From positions 1 to 46,190 of IMG/VR virus record IMGVR_UViG_3300025168_000154: 46,190 bases of DNA; one strand, 5' to 3'. A model generated the notes under the pieces. It was given only the letters and a program-made list of their open reading frames with translations. It was not told the DNA's origin and made no database searches. The stretch is from a virus. The position numbers were made by a program, and so were the translations under genes. Positions 22,879-30,876 of the stretch are shown here, piece after piece. Each line of letters begins with the position of its first letter. Position 1 is the stretch's first letter.

Positions 22879-24464
22879 AAACAAAAAGAATTACGTGGAC
22901 TGTAGAGAAAAGAAAGCTTGCAGACCTAAAAGAACACGCTAACAACCCCCGCCAGTTTACTGAAAAGGGCATGAAGGATCTTGAAAATAGTATTAACTCT
23001 ATAGGCTTTATGCAGCCTATTAACATTAATCAGGACGGCACTATCTTATCCGGTCACGCCAGAACCAAGAAATTAAAAGACATGGGAGAAGTTGAGGTTG
23101 ATGTTTACGTGCCTGACAGAGTGCTAACACCTAAACAAGAAGAAGAGGTGCTTGTAAGGGCTAACGCTAACACAGCGGGGCAATGGGACTTTGATATATT
23201 GGCTAATAACTTTGACTTAGAAGAAATAACCGACTGGGGGCTTGATGTGCCTGATATGGATTTGGATATAGAAGAAGAGCAAGAGGAAGTAAAAGAAGAC
23301 GAAGTGCCAGAACTTAAACATAAGTTCACTGTTAAAGGTGATTTATTCGAGTTAATAGATGAAGAGCAGGGCTTGACGCATAGGGTACTTTGCGGGGATT
23401 CGTTAAGTGAGTCTGATACAAGTAGGCTGATGAACGGGGGGCTGGCAACCTTAGCACATAACGACCCGCCCTATGGAATGAAAAAAGAAAAAGACGGCGT
23501 TAAAAATGATAATCTTAATTATGATGATTTACTAGAATTTAACAAAGATTGGATCAATTTACAATTTACCTATTTAACAGAAAATGGCTCTTGGTATTGC
23601 TGGGGAATTGATGAGCCTTTAATGGATATTTACAGCCATATTTTGAAGCCATTAATTAAAACGCAGAAAGCTACTTTTAGAAACCTTATTACTTGGAATA
23701 AAGGACATGGACAAGGGCAAAACTCTGAGCTAACAAGAAGTTATGCCGTAGCAGATGAAAAGTGCCTTTTTGCAATGTGCGGAGTACAAGGCTTTAATAA
23801 TAATGCAGATAATTATTTTGAGGGGTGGGAAAATATAAGACAATATTTTGAAACTGAAATAAAAAAAATTGACAAAAGTGATAAGCAAATTGCAAATGAT
23901 TTAGGTTTTAAAGACGGTAGAACAGTCAATCACTGGTGGGCAAAATCGCAATGGAGTTTTATCACAGAAGAAAACTATAAAAAACTACAAGACTATTGCC
24001 AGCAAAATAACATAGATGCATTTAAAAAAGAATATGATGAGCTTAAAAAAGAATATGATGAGCTTAAAAAAGAATATTACAGCACAAGGGCATATTTTAA
24101 CAATACTCATGACAATATCAATAATGTCTGGAATATCGAGAGAACCAGCAACGCAGAAAGGGATGGCGTAGGTAAGCACGCAACGCCAAAACCATTAAAA
24201 CTATGCGAGAGAGCTATAAAAAGCAGCAGCAGAGAAAAAGACCTAGTAATTGACTTCTTCCTCGGCTCTGGCTCAACCCTCATTGCCTGCCAACAAACTA
24301 AAAGAAACTGTTATGGTATAGAACTCGATGAGCATTATTGCGGCGTTATAGTTAAGAGGTGGTTAAACTATATGCAAAAAGAGAACAAGCCTTTCAAGAT
24401 CAAGAGAAACGATGAAGATTTTGATATCAAAGAAATAGATAAAGGCGGCGAATTTGCTAGTTAG
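22872..24464 (+). CDS. DNA methyltransferase with N-terminal ParB-like domain
   Basis: A 530-residue protein; the ATG at 22872 (MTKTKRITWTVEKRKL) is preferred because it overlaps the upstream stop. Residues 1-125 are a ParB/sulfiredoxin-like nuclease domain ('LKEHANNPRQFTEKGMKDLENSINSIGFMQPI', 'ILSGHAR'). The 'HNDPPYGM' motif IV comes before the SAM-binding 'DFFLGSGSTLIACQQT' motif I, the beta-class order of N6-adenine or N4-cytosine enzymes. Between them is an unusual insert with an HTH-like stretch and a three-fold 'KKEYDEL' coiled repeat. No restriction enzyme is adjacent, so it is probably an orphan anti-restriction or regulatory methylase. Confidence 0.88.
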   Translation: MTKTKRITWTVEKRKLADLKEHANNPRQFTEKGMKDLENSINSIGFMQPININQDGTILSGHARTKKLKDMGEVEVDVYVPDRVLTPKQEEEVLVRANANTAGQWDFDILANNFDLEEITDWGLDVPDMDLDIEEEQEEVKEDEVPELKHKFTVKGDLFELIDEEQGLTHRVLCGDSLSESDTSRLMNGGLATLAHNDPPYGMKKEKDGVKNDNLNYDDLLEFNKDWINLQFTYLTENGSWYCWGIDEPLMDIYSHILKPLIKTQKATFRNLITWNKGHGQGQNSELTRSYAVADEKCLFAMCGVQGFNNNADNYFEGWENIRQYFETEIKKIDKSDKQIANDLGFKDGRTVNHWWAKSQWSFITEENYKKLQDYCQQNNIDAFKKEYDELKKEYDELKKEYYSTRAYFNNTHDNINNVWNIERTSNAERDGVGKHATPKPLKLCERAIKSSSREKDLVIDFFLGSGSTLIACQQTKRNCYGIELDEHYCGVIVKRWLNYMQKENKPFKIKRNDEDFDIKEIDKGGEFAS

Positions 24465-24490
24465 TATTATAGTTAAAATAACCGCCTTTA
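24440..24490 (+). terminator. Weak terminator-like stem at the methyltransferase end
   Basis: TAAAGGCGG (24440-24448) can pair with CCGCCTTTA (24482-24490). The stem spans the stop codon and has a 33-nt loop with no clean T-run after it. It may stabilise or end the transcript before the cassette promoters. Low confidence as a terminator. Confidence 0.3.
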
Positions 24491-24603
24491 CTCTATTATA
24501 TCTCCACAAAATATAATTACAAGTTCGAAATTCATTAATACCGCCTAGGCAGTCAAGACTTCAACCCCCTGTAAAAAAACTTTAAAAAAAGTAAACTTTT
24601 TAG

Positions 24604-24632
24604 TTGACATAGTAAACTTAATAGTTTATAAT
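24604..24632 (+). promoter_or_regulatory. Consensus sigma70 promoter, accessory cassette 1
   Basis: TTGACA (24604-24609), a 17-nt spacer, TATAAT (24627-24632): an exact consensus. The spacer TAGTAAACTTAATAGTT contains near-inverted TAAAC/GTTTA. An almost identical copy is at 25370. Confidence 0.85.
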
Positions 24633-24663
24633 ATATATAGAAAGTAAATAATAATTAAAGTAA

Positions 24664-24891
24664 ATGAAAATGAAAAAAGTAAATTTAATCAAAAAGTTAA
24701 AATCAATAGGAATTGACTTTGATATTGAAAGCAGATCTTTTAAATTAGACACTAAATCAGAATTAGGAACAAAAAATATTGACGTTAGATTTCAAAATGA
24801 TGAAGTTTTGTTTTTTGCCTATGAAAATTACGGCGACGCAATTATTTTTGATACTTTAAATCAAGTGTTGAAGCATTGGAATTTAAAATAA
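24664..24891 (+). CDS. Accessory cassette protein 1
   Basis: A 75-residue protein with a Lys-rich N terminus and an alternating beta/alpha pattern. No known domain recognised. It has its own consensus promoter and a repeated leader (AATTAAAGTAAATGAAAATG), the sign of a self-contained moron-type cassette. Function unknown. Confidence 0.5.
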   Translation: MKMKKVNLIKKLKSIGIDFDIESRSFKLDTKSELGTKNIDVRFQNDEVLFFAYENYGDAIIFDTLNQVLKHWNLK

Positions 24892-24932
24892 TATACAGCA
24901 CGCCACCCAGCCCATAATATTAATTAAAGTAA

Positions 24933-25298
24933 ATGAAAATGAATAATATAGATATCAAAAGAATTGAATCAGAAACTAAAATCAGACTTCAAAAATGGTG
25001 CGAGTTTTTAAAAGAAAGCGGTGAAGAAGGTGTAAAAGGTAAAGTATCAATTGCCGCAGGGGATAAAAAAAATAACTCTCTTTTAACAGTTGATTTTTCA
25101 GAAAATGGAGTTAGTACAACTTGGAGCGCTACAATTTTTCATGATCAAAATTATGACTTAGATTATTTTTATGAATGCTGGATTGAGAAATATTTACAAA
25201 GTGACCCGCACGACATAGAAGAATGGAAAAAAACACTTAAATTCAACAAGGATAATAAAGACGAGTTAGTTTGGAACGGTCTAAGGCTAGCTAATTAA
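24933..25298 (+). CDS. Accessory cassette protein 2
   Basis: A 121-residue acidic protein: an N-terminal helix, a beta-rich middle ('GKVSIAAGDKKNNSLLTVDFSENGVSTTWSATIF') and an acidic helical end. It starts after the same leader as cassette 1. No domain recognised; compact size and acidity would fit an anti-host inhibitor, but this is speculation. Confidence 0.5.
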   Translation: MKMNNIDIKRIESETKIRLQKWCEFLKESGEEGVKGKVSIAAGDKKNNSLLTVDFSENGVSTTWSATIFHDQNYDLDYFYECWIEKYLQSDPHDIEEWKKTLKFNKDNKDELVWNGLRLAN

Positions 25299-25369
25299 TT
25301 AAAACCAACACACCACAAAGCCCACAATAACAATTTAATAAAAAACTTTAAAAAAAGTAATCTTTTTTG

Positions 25370-25398
25370 TTGACATAGTAAATTTAATAGTTTATAAT
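25370..25398 (+). promoter_or_regulatory. Consensus sigma70 promoter, accessory cassette 3
   Basis: TTGACA (25370-25375), 17-nt spacer TAGTAAATTTAATAGTT, TATAAT (25393-25398). It differs by one spacer base from the promoter at 24604 and is preceded by the same AAAAACTTTAAAAAAAGTAA string. Confidence 0.85.
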
Positions 25399-25434
25399 AG
25401 TAATAGGAAATAAATATTAATTAAAGTAAATGAA

Positions 25435-25623
25435 ATGATTATTAAAGCTCAACTTAATAAAAAAATTAAAATCAAAAATTATTCAACTAAAGAAGTTATT
25501 GAAGGTGTAGTTATAGCAATAAACAGAATAGGGCTTGATAAGTTAGTAAGAATTAAAACAAATAATTTTGAATTATCAATTAATGAAGATATATTAAATA
25601 CTTCATATTGCGAAGTTAAGTAA
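25435..25623 (+). CDS. Accessory cassette protein 3
   Basis: A 62-residue basic protein predicted as all beta (alternating Ile/Val and Lys), like a small OB- or SH3-type fold. The ATG at 25435 is used because an ATG five bases earlier runs straight into a stop. Upstream is the second copy of the cassette promoter. Confidence 0.5.
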   Translation: MIIKAQLNKKIKIKNYSTKEVIEGVVIAINRIGLDKLVRIKTNNFELSINEDILNTSYCEVK

Positions 25624-25669
25624 AACCACCACCACCACAAAGCCCACAATATAAACTTAATAAAACAAA

Positions 25670-25858
25670 ATGATATTACAAACACTTAAAAAACTACATC
25701 TAAAAGTTAAGGAGTTTTGCGAATTTGCCGGACTTTCTAAAACTCAATTCAACCACGCTGTTAAAAAAAACGATCCTATATATCAGCAGGGATTGCAAGT
25801 TAAGTTAAAAGAGTTTTTAAAATATAAAATTGAGCAAATAAAAAAGGAGATTAAATAA
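25670..25858 (+). CDS. Cro-like small DNA-binding protein
   Basis: A 62-residue basic protein. 'LKVKEFCEFAGLSKTQFNHAVKKNDPIYQQG' matches the size and pattern of a short HTH (helix, 'AGLS' turn, recognition helix), followed by a Lys-rich helix. Just downstream are two 15-bp direct repeats that could be its operators. It probably regulates the recombinase region. Confidence 0.5.
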   Translation: MILQTLKKLHLKVKEFCEFAGLSKTQFNHAVKKNDPIYQQGLQVKLKEFLKYKIEQIKKEIK

Positions 25859-25911
25859 TAGATACATTTTGCTAGCTACTTTTTCAAGTTGCTAGTGGTT
25901 TATAATTTATT

Positions 25912-25946
25912 ATCACTAGAGATGATACATCATCACTAGAGATGAT
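25912..25946. promoter_or_regulatory. Two 15-bp direct repeats, candidate operators
   Basis: ATCACTAGAGATGAT at 25912-25926 and again at 25932-25946, centres 20 bp apart, about two helical turns, so proteins would bind on the same face. The ends ATCA/TGAT are inverted. A TATAAT box lies just upstream at 25901-25906. Confidence 0.6.
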
Positions 25947-26018
25947 GTTGACTTTTAAAAAACAAGGGGACGTAAATTGTGCAAAAAACTTTTCCCCTAA
26001 AAAATATGTAAAAAAAGC

Positions 26019-26047
26019 TTGCATTATATTAAACGCTCGTTTAATAT
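26019..26047 (+). promoter_or_regulatory. Promoter with 22-bp palindrome before recombinase operon
   Basis: TTGCAT (26019-26024), 17-nt spacer, TAATAT (26042-26047). Almost all of the spacer and -10 is a perfect inverted repeat (26026-26047): 10-bp arms ATATTAAACG and CGTTTAATAT around the dinucleotide CT. It could be an operator or the crossover site of the serine recombinase encoded 400 bp downstream. Confidence 0.65.
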
Positions 26048-26084
26048 ATTACATATAATATAAATTTAATAAGAATAATGACAA

Positions 26085-26441
26085 ATGATTGATGATAAAC
26101 TTTTTATAATTATAATTTCAACGGTTATCTTTTGCACGATACCAATCATATATATGATATTAGATGTAAATCATATTTTTTCAAAAACTCATCCAACAAT
26201 CTTAAAACTAGCAGAAGAAATCAAAAAAGGAAATATTAAAGAAATAGAAGATGCAAAATCATTAGTTATAAATTTTGAAGACTACAAAATACGTTATTTT
26301 TTTATAATTGGTCGTGTTCAATTATTTAAAAATGAAATCAAAATATCAATCAATGCAAAAGAACACGCTGTCTTATATAAATCTATTCATTTTTTATTTA
26401 GATTACAGGAATCGCAATCAAGATCTTTACTAAATGACTAA
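26085..26441 (+). CDS. Membrane protein co-transcribed with recombinase
   Basis: A 118-residue protein with one strong N-terminal membrane segment (residues about 7-28) and a soluble helical C terminus. It overlaps the recombinase start by 8 bp. Not recognised. Confidence 0.5.
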   Translation: MIDDKLFIIIISTVIFCTIPIIYMILDVNHIFSKTHPTILKLAEEIKKGNIKEIEDAKSLVINFEDYKIRYFFIIGRVQLFKNEIKISINAKEHAVLYKSIHFLFRLQESQSRSLLND

Positions 26442-27105
26442 ATACGTCGCCTACGTTCGCGTATCCACAAATAAACAAGATCACGGCCTTGATGCTCAAT
26501 TAAATACTATTAATAATTGGATTGAGGCTAGAAGTGCTGAATTACTACTACCTATCTATAAAGAAAAGATGAGCGGTAAAAATGACGATAGGCCGGTGCT
26601 TATGGAAGCTATCGAGCAATGTAAGAAATATAATGCTACTTTACTTATTGCTAAACTGGATAGGCTTAGCAGAAACGTATCGTTTTTATTTGCGTTAAAA
26701 GATGCGGGCGTTGCAATAGCTTGCTGCGATTTGCCGGACTTAAACACTTTGACACTTGGTATTTTTGCCACAATGGCACAACATGAAAGAGAATTAATCT
26801 CTAAGCGAACCAAAGAAGGCTTGGCCGCTGCAAGAGCTAAAGGAAAAATAATAGGGCGGCCTAAAGGCTATCAACCTAATTATAATATTGAAGAAAGGAA
26901 TAAAAAAATTAGCGATACTAAATCCCTTAAAAACTTAGAAGCAAATAAAAGGTTATATAAGATAGCTACTTTTTTACGAGAGCAAGGAGCTAGCACTTAT
27001 AAAATAGCTAAGCAGATGAATGAGATGGGCTTGACTTCACCAACTGGCAAGAAAATTCACGCTAAAACAGTTTGGCTATTACTAAAAAACGATAAATTGA
27101 AATGA
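26434..27105 (+). CDS. Serine recombinase of the resolvase/invertase family
   Basis: A 223-residue protein. The N-terminal catalytic domain shows 'YVAYVRVSTNKQ' with nucleophile Ser11, then 'LLIAKLDRLSRNVSFLF' and 'GIFATMAQHERELISKRTKEGLAAARAKG', the standard resolvase order, followed by 'IIGRPKG' and a C-terminal HTH ('ASTYKIAKQMNEMGLTSPTGKKIHAKTVWLLL'). It is of small resolvase size, not a large integrase. With ParA it would serve to resolve multimers; DNA inversion is the alternative, though no second site was seen. Confidence 0.9.
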   Translation: MTKYVAYVRVSTNKQDHGLDAQLNTINNWIEARSAELLLPIYKEKMSGKNDDRPVLMEAIEQCKKYNATLLIAKLDRLSRNVSFLFALKDAGVAIACCDLPDLNTLTLGIFATMAQHERELISKRTKEGLAAARAKGKIIGRPKGYQPNYNIEERNKKISDTKSLKNLEANKRLYKIATFLREQGASTYKIAKQMNEMGLTSPTGKKIHAKTVWLLLKNDKLK

Positions 27106-27521
27106 AAGATATTTGCATTATAAGCACTGATTTTCACGCTAACACAAATGCATACTGGCGAAAAAAGACGCTAGAACATATACGACAAATGAAGGACTCG
27201 CAATATTTTAATCATAATACTATCCACATTGACGGCAGCGAAGATATAATTAACTTTAGCAATTTAAAGCAATGTAGGGTAAAAAAAATTAATTTACCTA
27301 AATTACTTGAGCATTGTAGAAGAGGTTCAAGAAGAGACTTAACATATCAAAAAACTAAATATATGCGATTTGACTACTATAATTATGAAAAGAAGGTCGG
27401 TAAACACGCTTGGAATTTACGATGTCGCTTAGGCTACTATAAAAAAAATATGTATCGACCACATAAAAGTATAAAATATCATATAAGCGTCAAGGGCTTT
27501 GCTTATACTAACAACAACTAA
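27102..27521 (+). CDS. Unknown basic protein after recombinase
   Basis: A 139-residue, strongly basic protein rich in His, Lys, Arg and Tyr with several Cys. The ATG overlaps the recombinase stop (ATGA). Its charge suggests nucleic-acid binding, but no motif is recognised. Confidence 0.5.
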   Translation: MKDICIISTDFHANTNAYWRKKTLEHIRQMKDSQYFNHNTIHIDGSEDIINFSNLKQCRVKKINLPKLLEHCRRGSRRDLTYQKTKYMRFDYYNYEKKVGKHAWNLRCRLGYYKKNMYRPHKSIKYHISVKGFAYTNNN

Positions 27522-27532
27522 ACTAAAACAAA

Positions 27533-28018
27533 ATGACTTACACTCTTGAAATTAATCGAAAACTTGAAGATCTAAACCGCACTGTAAAATCACAAAGCGA
27601 AATAATTGATTTTATCGTCTTTGATTTAATTGATAAACGAGGCTTCATGACCCTTAACGAAGCTCGAAGGTATGCCTATGACCTTAATAAGTATTGCGCT
27701 GGGGTTTATCGATATAGGATAGTAGATAAGACTCAATTTTTTGATAATTCTGCTGACCCAAACTCAAGAACGGAAGATTTAGGTTATACTTTAATTGAAG
27801 ACAAAAAAGTTCTTATCGAAGGTGTTAACAATTGCCAGTGGTATGAAAAAGGAGTTTATAGTTACGAGATAAAAGAAAAAGGCTGGGCTCTGGTTGAAAA
27901 TGGCAACGTGGTAATTAAAAATATTGATCACCTGACAAGGTATAAACAAGGTCATTATACTTATAAAGAGGAGGGAATTGAATTTGAAGTTAAAGACGGT
28001 GTTACAACTAAAATATAA
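27533..28018 (+). CDS. Unknown protein with repeated YxYxx...W/Y..LxExGxVxI motif
   Basis: A 161-residue protein. After a helical N terminus, the pattern 'aromatic-Y, L.E....V.I.G....Y..G.Y.Y' recurs about three times from residue 45. The final part 'GVYSYEIKEKGWALVENGNVVIKNIDHLTRYKQG' is related to a stretch of the minus-strand protein at 32293. The structure is probably a short beta-repeat array. Function unknown. It meets the minor head gene tail to tail, with only 3 bp between the stops. Confidence 0.5.
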   Translation: MTYTLEINRKLEDLNRTVKSQSEIIDFIVFDLIDKRGFMTLNEARRYAYDLNKYCAGVYRYRIVDKTQFFDNSADPNSRTEDLGYTLIEDKKVLIEGVNNCQWYEKGVYSYEIKEKGWALVENGNVVIKNIDHLTRYKQGHYTYKEEGIEFEVKDGVTTKI

Positions 28019-28021
28019 TAA

Positions 28022-29383
28022 TTAACCCTCAAACTCTCGTTTTTTTCTTTTCGCCCACGCTCTACCAACATCACCACCCCACAAATCCCAAGCGATGCGG
28101 CCATTGGACGGGAAGCCTTTTTCACCTTGTCTAAATCCTTCGGCTTTTTTATCCACCTCATGGCGTGCAAAAAATGAGATCATCCGGTTAATAGTTCGCT
28201 TCGACAATGATTTTCTATTTGATATATCTCTGCCTCTGGCAACGCCTACAGCCGTCCCGCCACGTCCAAATTCACGCCGCCACCCTAAAGCCCTTGACGC
28301 TACCTTAGCCATCTCACTTGTAGGGGTCGTATTAACGCTTTTAATTGATTTAGTTGGATTGCCAATAGTATCAACGCCATGTAGAGACATACAGCGACAA
28401 TTTGCTATATTAGACATTGAACCGCTTGGATCTCTTGGCATACTTAAAGCTTCACCGGCTACAATAAAAGACTCATTAACGCCAACGACTTGACCATCTG
28501 CCATCCGGTGCGGATCTCTTGTCTTTTCATCAAGTATAGTTACCCATTCTTTGGTTACGGTAATTAAAGCTCCAGCCGCCGTCAATAATTCAGCATCGTT
28601 AATTAACTCAGCTTCTGTTTGGCGCGCCCACGATTCGCCCAGCCCTACATTTTGAAATGCGATCAAATCGCTTCTTGCTCTAGCGCGGTCTTGTAAATTT
28701 ACTTGAATATTTCTAGCAACAATCTCATCTTGATTATCAATAGATCTTCTAAGTTGACTGGTAGCTGTTGCAATTTGTCTGTCAATTTGTCTTACATCCT
28801 CATCAAAGGCTTGTGAAATTCTTTCAGCTCTAGTTTGTTCTAGCGCTGATATATTTCTAGCCTGCCTCGCAACACTTTCATCAAAGGCGTTTTGCTCTTG
28901 CCTTACGGCTAAGTTCATCTCTTTAATGTTTGTGTTAGTGATGTAGTCAACTTGATTTTCTGACTGGTTGGCAATAAATAGGGCGGATAAGCCTAAATAT
29001 TCATTATTAATCTCATTTACTTTTTCATCAAGGTCTTCATCTTCTATGATCTCACTTTGCTTAATTTCTAAATCGTGCCATTTACTTTTATTCTCAGCAT
29101 CGAAAAATATAGCGTGCTTTTTTTCTATGTTATTTCTTAAGCTATAGCCATATTTCTTTATGCCACGTCTTAAGCTATCCCTAACTTGTTTTAAAAACTC
29201 CGGTCGGTAGTTATTAGCTATTTCAGCAGTTGAAAAGCCCTGACTCGATAAATAAAGGGCTCTAGCATCGCTTGCCATATCCCTAAAGATCTTTTCGATC
29301 TTTTTTGACTCAATCCCTTCATATCTTATTTTTTCAGCATTGATAGCAAATATATCATTTTTTTTATCGCTTCCTATTCTCAT
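28022..29383 (-). CDS. Minor head protein, SPP1 gp7/Mu F-like, with C-terminal XkdF-type domain
   Basis: A 453-residue protein just downstream of portal. The long charged helical middle is followed by the head-morphogenesis signature 'WVTILDEKTRDPHRMADGQVV....F.VAGE.L..PRDPSGS..NI.NCRC'. The last ~80 residues ('GTAVGVARGRDISNRKSLS...FARHEVDKKAEGF...FPSNGRIAWDLWGGDVGRAWAKRK') are a separate domain common in phage head proteins, often found fused to proteases or portals. It shares its ATG with the portal stop (1-bp overlap). The role is in procapsid assembly and possibly DNA ejection. Confidence 0.85.
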   Translation of the reverse strand: MRIGSDKKNDIFAINAEKIRYEGIESKKIEKIFRDMASDARALYLSSQGFSTAEIANNYRPEFLKQVRDSLRRGIKKYGYSLRNNIEKKHAIFFDAENKSKWHDLEIKQSEIIEDEDLDEKVNEINNEYLGLSALFIANQSENQVDYITNTNIKEMNLAVRQEQNAFDESVARQARNISALEQTRAERISQAFDEDVRQIDRQIATATSQLRRSIDNQDEIVARNIQVNLQDRARARSDLIAFQNVGLGESWARQTEAELINDAELLTAAGALITVTKEWVTILDEKTRDPHRMADGQVVGVNESFIVAGEALSMPRDPSGSMSNIANCRCMSLHGVDTIGNPTKSIKSVNTTPTSEMAKVASRALGWRREFGRGGTAVGVARGRDISNRKSLSKRTINRMISFFARHEVDKKAEGFRQGEKGFPSNGRIAWDLWGGDVGRAWAKRKKREFEG

Positions 29384-30807
29384 TATTTGAAAAGTTTAAC
29401 GACGTTATCTTTTAAATCCTCTTTGCTATAAATATCATTGCCTTGAGCGTCTTTGCATCTGTTCATTTTAGCTAACGCCTCAAGCTCATCTTCTTTAAAT
29501 GATTTAGCCTGAGTATCTTGCTGATTTTGTGTAGATATATCCGTGCCCGCCGGTACTTCATTAATAGGCTTGTAGACAACATCGCCGCCTTGCTCAAGGT
29601 GAGAATAGCCAATAGCGGTTCTAACTTCATTATCTGTCACCGCGTCAAGCTTGGAAAGGGTAAGGGCGTTTTCTATTTTGCGCGACTCAAGGGCTTGGAT
29701 GCCTGCAGGATCAAAACTGAACGTAAGACCTTTACTATCGTATCTTGATAATACTGAGTAATTAAGAAACGACAAATATTGTTTTAATAGTGGTAACACC
29801 GCGTTATCATAAAAAGCAAATTTTGAGCTATCCATATTTGAAAAAGTCATCGTTTCGCTTGATACCATTGGTAGCGGTATATTTAGGGCGTTGAATGTTG
29901 AGTTAAATGCTTGTTGTTTCAAAGTTGCAAAATCCATATCTTGCATCGTCTGGCTAAGTTGAGTAAACTTATAATCACCTGATAAGAATAGCGGCACGCC
30001 AGTATTATCCGGGCCTGTCAAGTTCTCTCTTATATTTTCCTTGATCTTTTGTAATTGGCTAGCAGCTCCCGGGCCGGTCTCACCGACATAAGTCAACATA
30101 CCACTTGGCCTTGCTTGATTTTTAAGTAGTGCCAAATTGTGTTGGTTAGCAGCTGAATATTGCAATATCTCACTTTCGACTGCGTCAAAAAAGGACAACC
30201 CCTCAAGGTCGCTATAATTGTAAAAAGGATTGACGTTTCTTAATTGAGTTAATTCATTACCAGTGCTATCCTCATAAAATCTTTTATTGACAGAGGCTCT
30301 TTTATAGTCGTTAGCATATTTGTTGCTATATTGGTAAGTCTCAGGGAAGCCATCGTAGTTATTAGCTTCAATATTTATATAGCGGGGCGACAAGCAATGT
30401 AATTCAACTGGCTCACTTCTAGTTTTTTGATCACCACCGATTATTTTTAAATAAGCGTTACCAGTGACAATATAGTTAAGAAGCATTGATTTTGTGAATA
30501 ACTCGCCGCTTTCAAAAGGGTTAGGATTTTTTAATAAATCAATTGCCTTATGATCATAAATATATTGATTTTCTTTTTTTTCAGCCTTGGTATCTAATAT
30601 TATAATATCAATAGAGCTAATTGCATCAAGAATTAGATTGGTTGGTGTATATACAATAGATTCACCTCTATAATAATCTAAAAATCTAGCTGCGGAACCG
30701 GCAGAAGAGCCACTATAAAGATCATCTAAGATAGTACCCGGGATATAAGCTGATTTTTGTTGCGACTGCTCTTGTTTTTGCTTTTTGCTGAAAAATTTCT
30801 TTAACAT
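29383..30807 (-). CDS. Portal protein, HK97 family
   Basis: A 474-residue HK97-type portal. Recognisable stretches: 'PTNLILDAISSIDIIILD', 'KNPNPFESGELFTKSMLLNYIVTGNAYLKI', 'YYRG' near the start, 'GLSFFDAVESEILQYSAANQHNLALLKNQARPSGMLTY' and 'NALNIPLPMVSSETMTFSNMDSSKFAFYDNAVLPLLKQY'. It forms the dodecameric ring at the unique vertex. It is on the minus strand, divergent from protease and capsid, an unusual arrangement. The candidate late promoter lies 44 nt upstream. Confidence 0.93.
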   Translation of the reverse strand: MLKKFFSKKQKQEQSQQKSAYIPGTILDDLYSGSSAGSAARFLDYYRGESIVYTPTNLILDAISSIDIIILDTKAEKKENQYIYDHKAIDLLKNPNPFESGELFTKSMLLNYIVTGNAYLKIIGGDQKTRSEPVELHCLSPRYINIEANNYDGFPETYQYSNKYANDYKRASVNKRFYEDSTGNELTQLRNVNPFYNYSDLEGLSFFDAVESEILQYSAANQHNLALLKNQARPSGMLTYVGETGPGAASQLQKIKENIRENLTGPDNTGVPLFLSGDYKFTQLSQTMQDMDFATLKQQAFNSTFNALNIPLPMVSSETMTFSNMDSSKFAFYDNAVLPLLKQYLSFLNYSVLSRYDSKGLTFSFDPAGIQALESRKIENALTLSKLDAVTDNEVRTAIGYSHLEQGGDVVYKPINEVPAGTDISTQNQQDTQAKSFKEDELEALAKMNRCKDAQGNDIYSKEDLKDNVVKLFK

Positions 30808-30825
30808 CTGATTGATTTAGTTAAA

Positions 30826-30876
30826 ATTATAATACAAAACTAGAGTATTTAGTTATAAAAAAAATGTAGATTTTTT
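30826..30876 (-). promoter_or_regulatory. Candidate late promoter for portal
   Basis: Minus strand AAAAAATCTACA (30876-30865), 8-nt gap, ATAACT (30856-30851), 19-nt gap, TATAAT (30831-30826). The upstream edge overlaps the terminase stop codon. Confidence 0.55.

Noticed and set aside
24440-24490. Strong rho-independent terminator
   Set aside because: The loop is 33 nt and no T-run follows the stem, so it was kept only as a weak candidate.
26434-27105. Large serine integrase or fibre-switching invertase
   Set aside because: The protein has resolvase size without the large zinc/coiled domains, and no inverted pair of sites was seen around the fibre genes.
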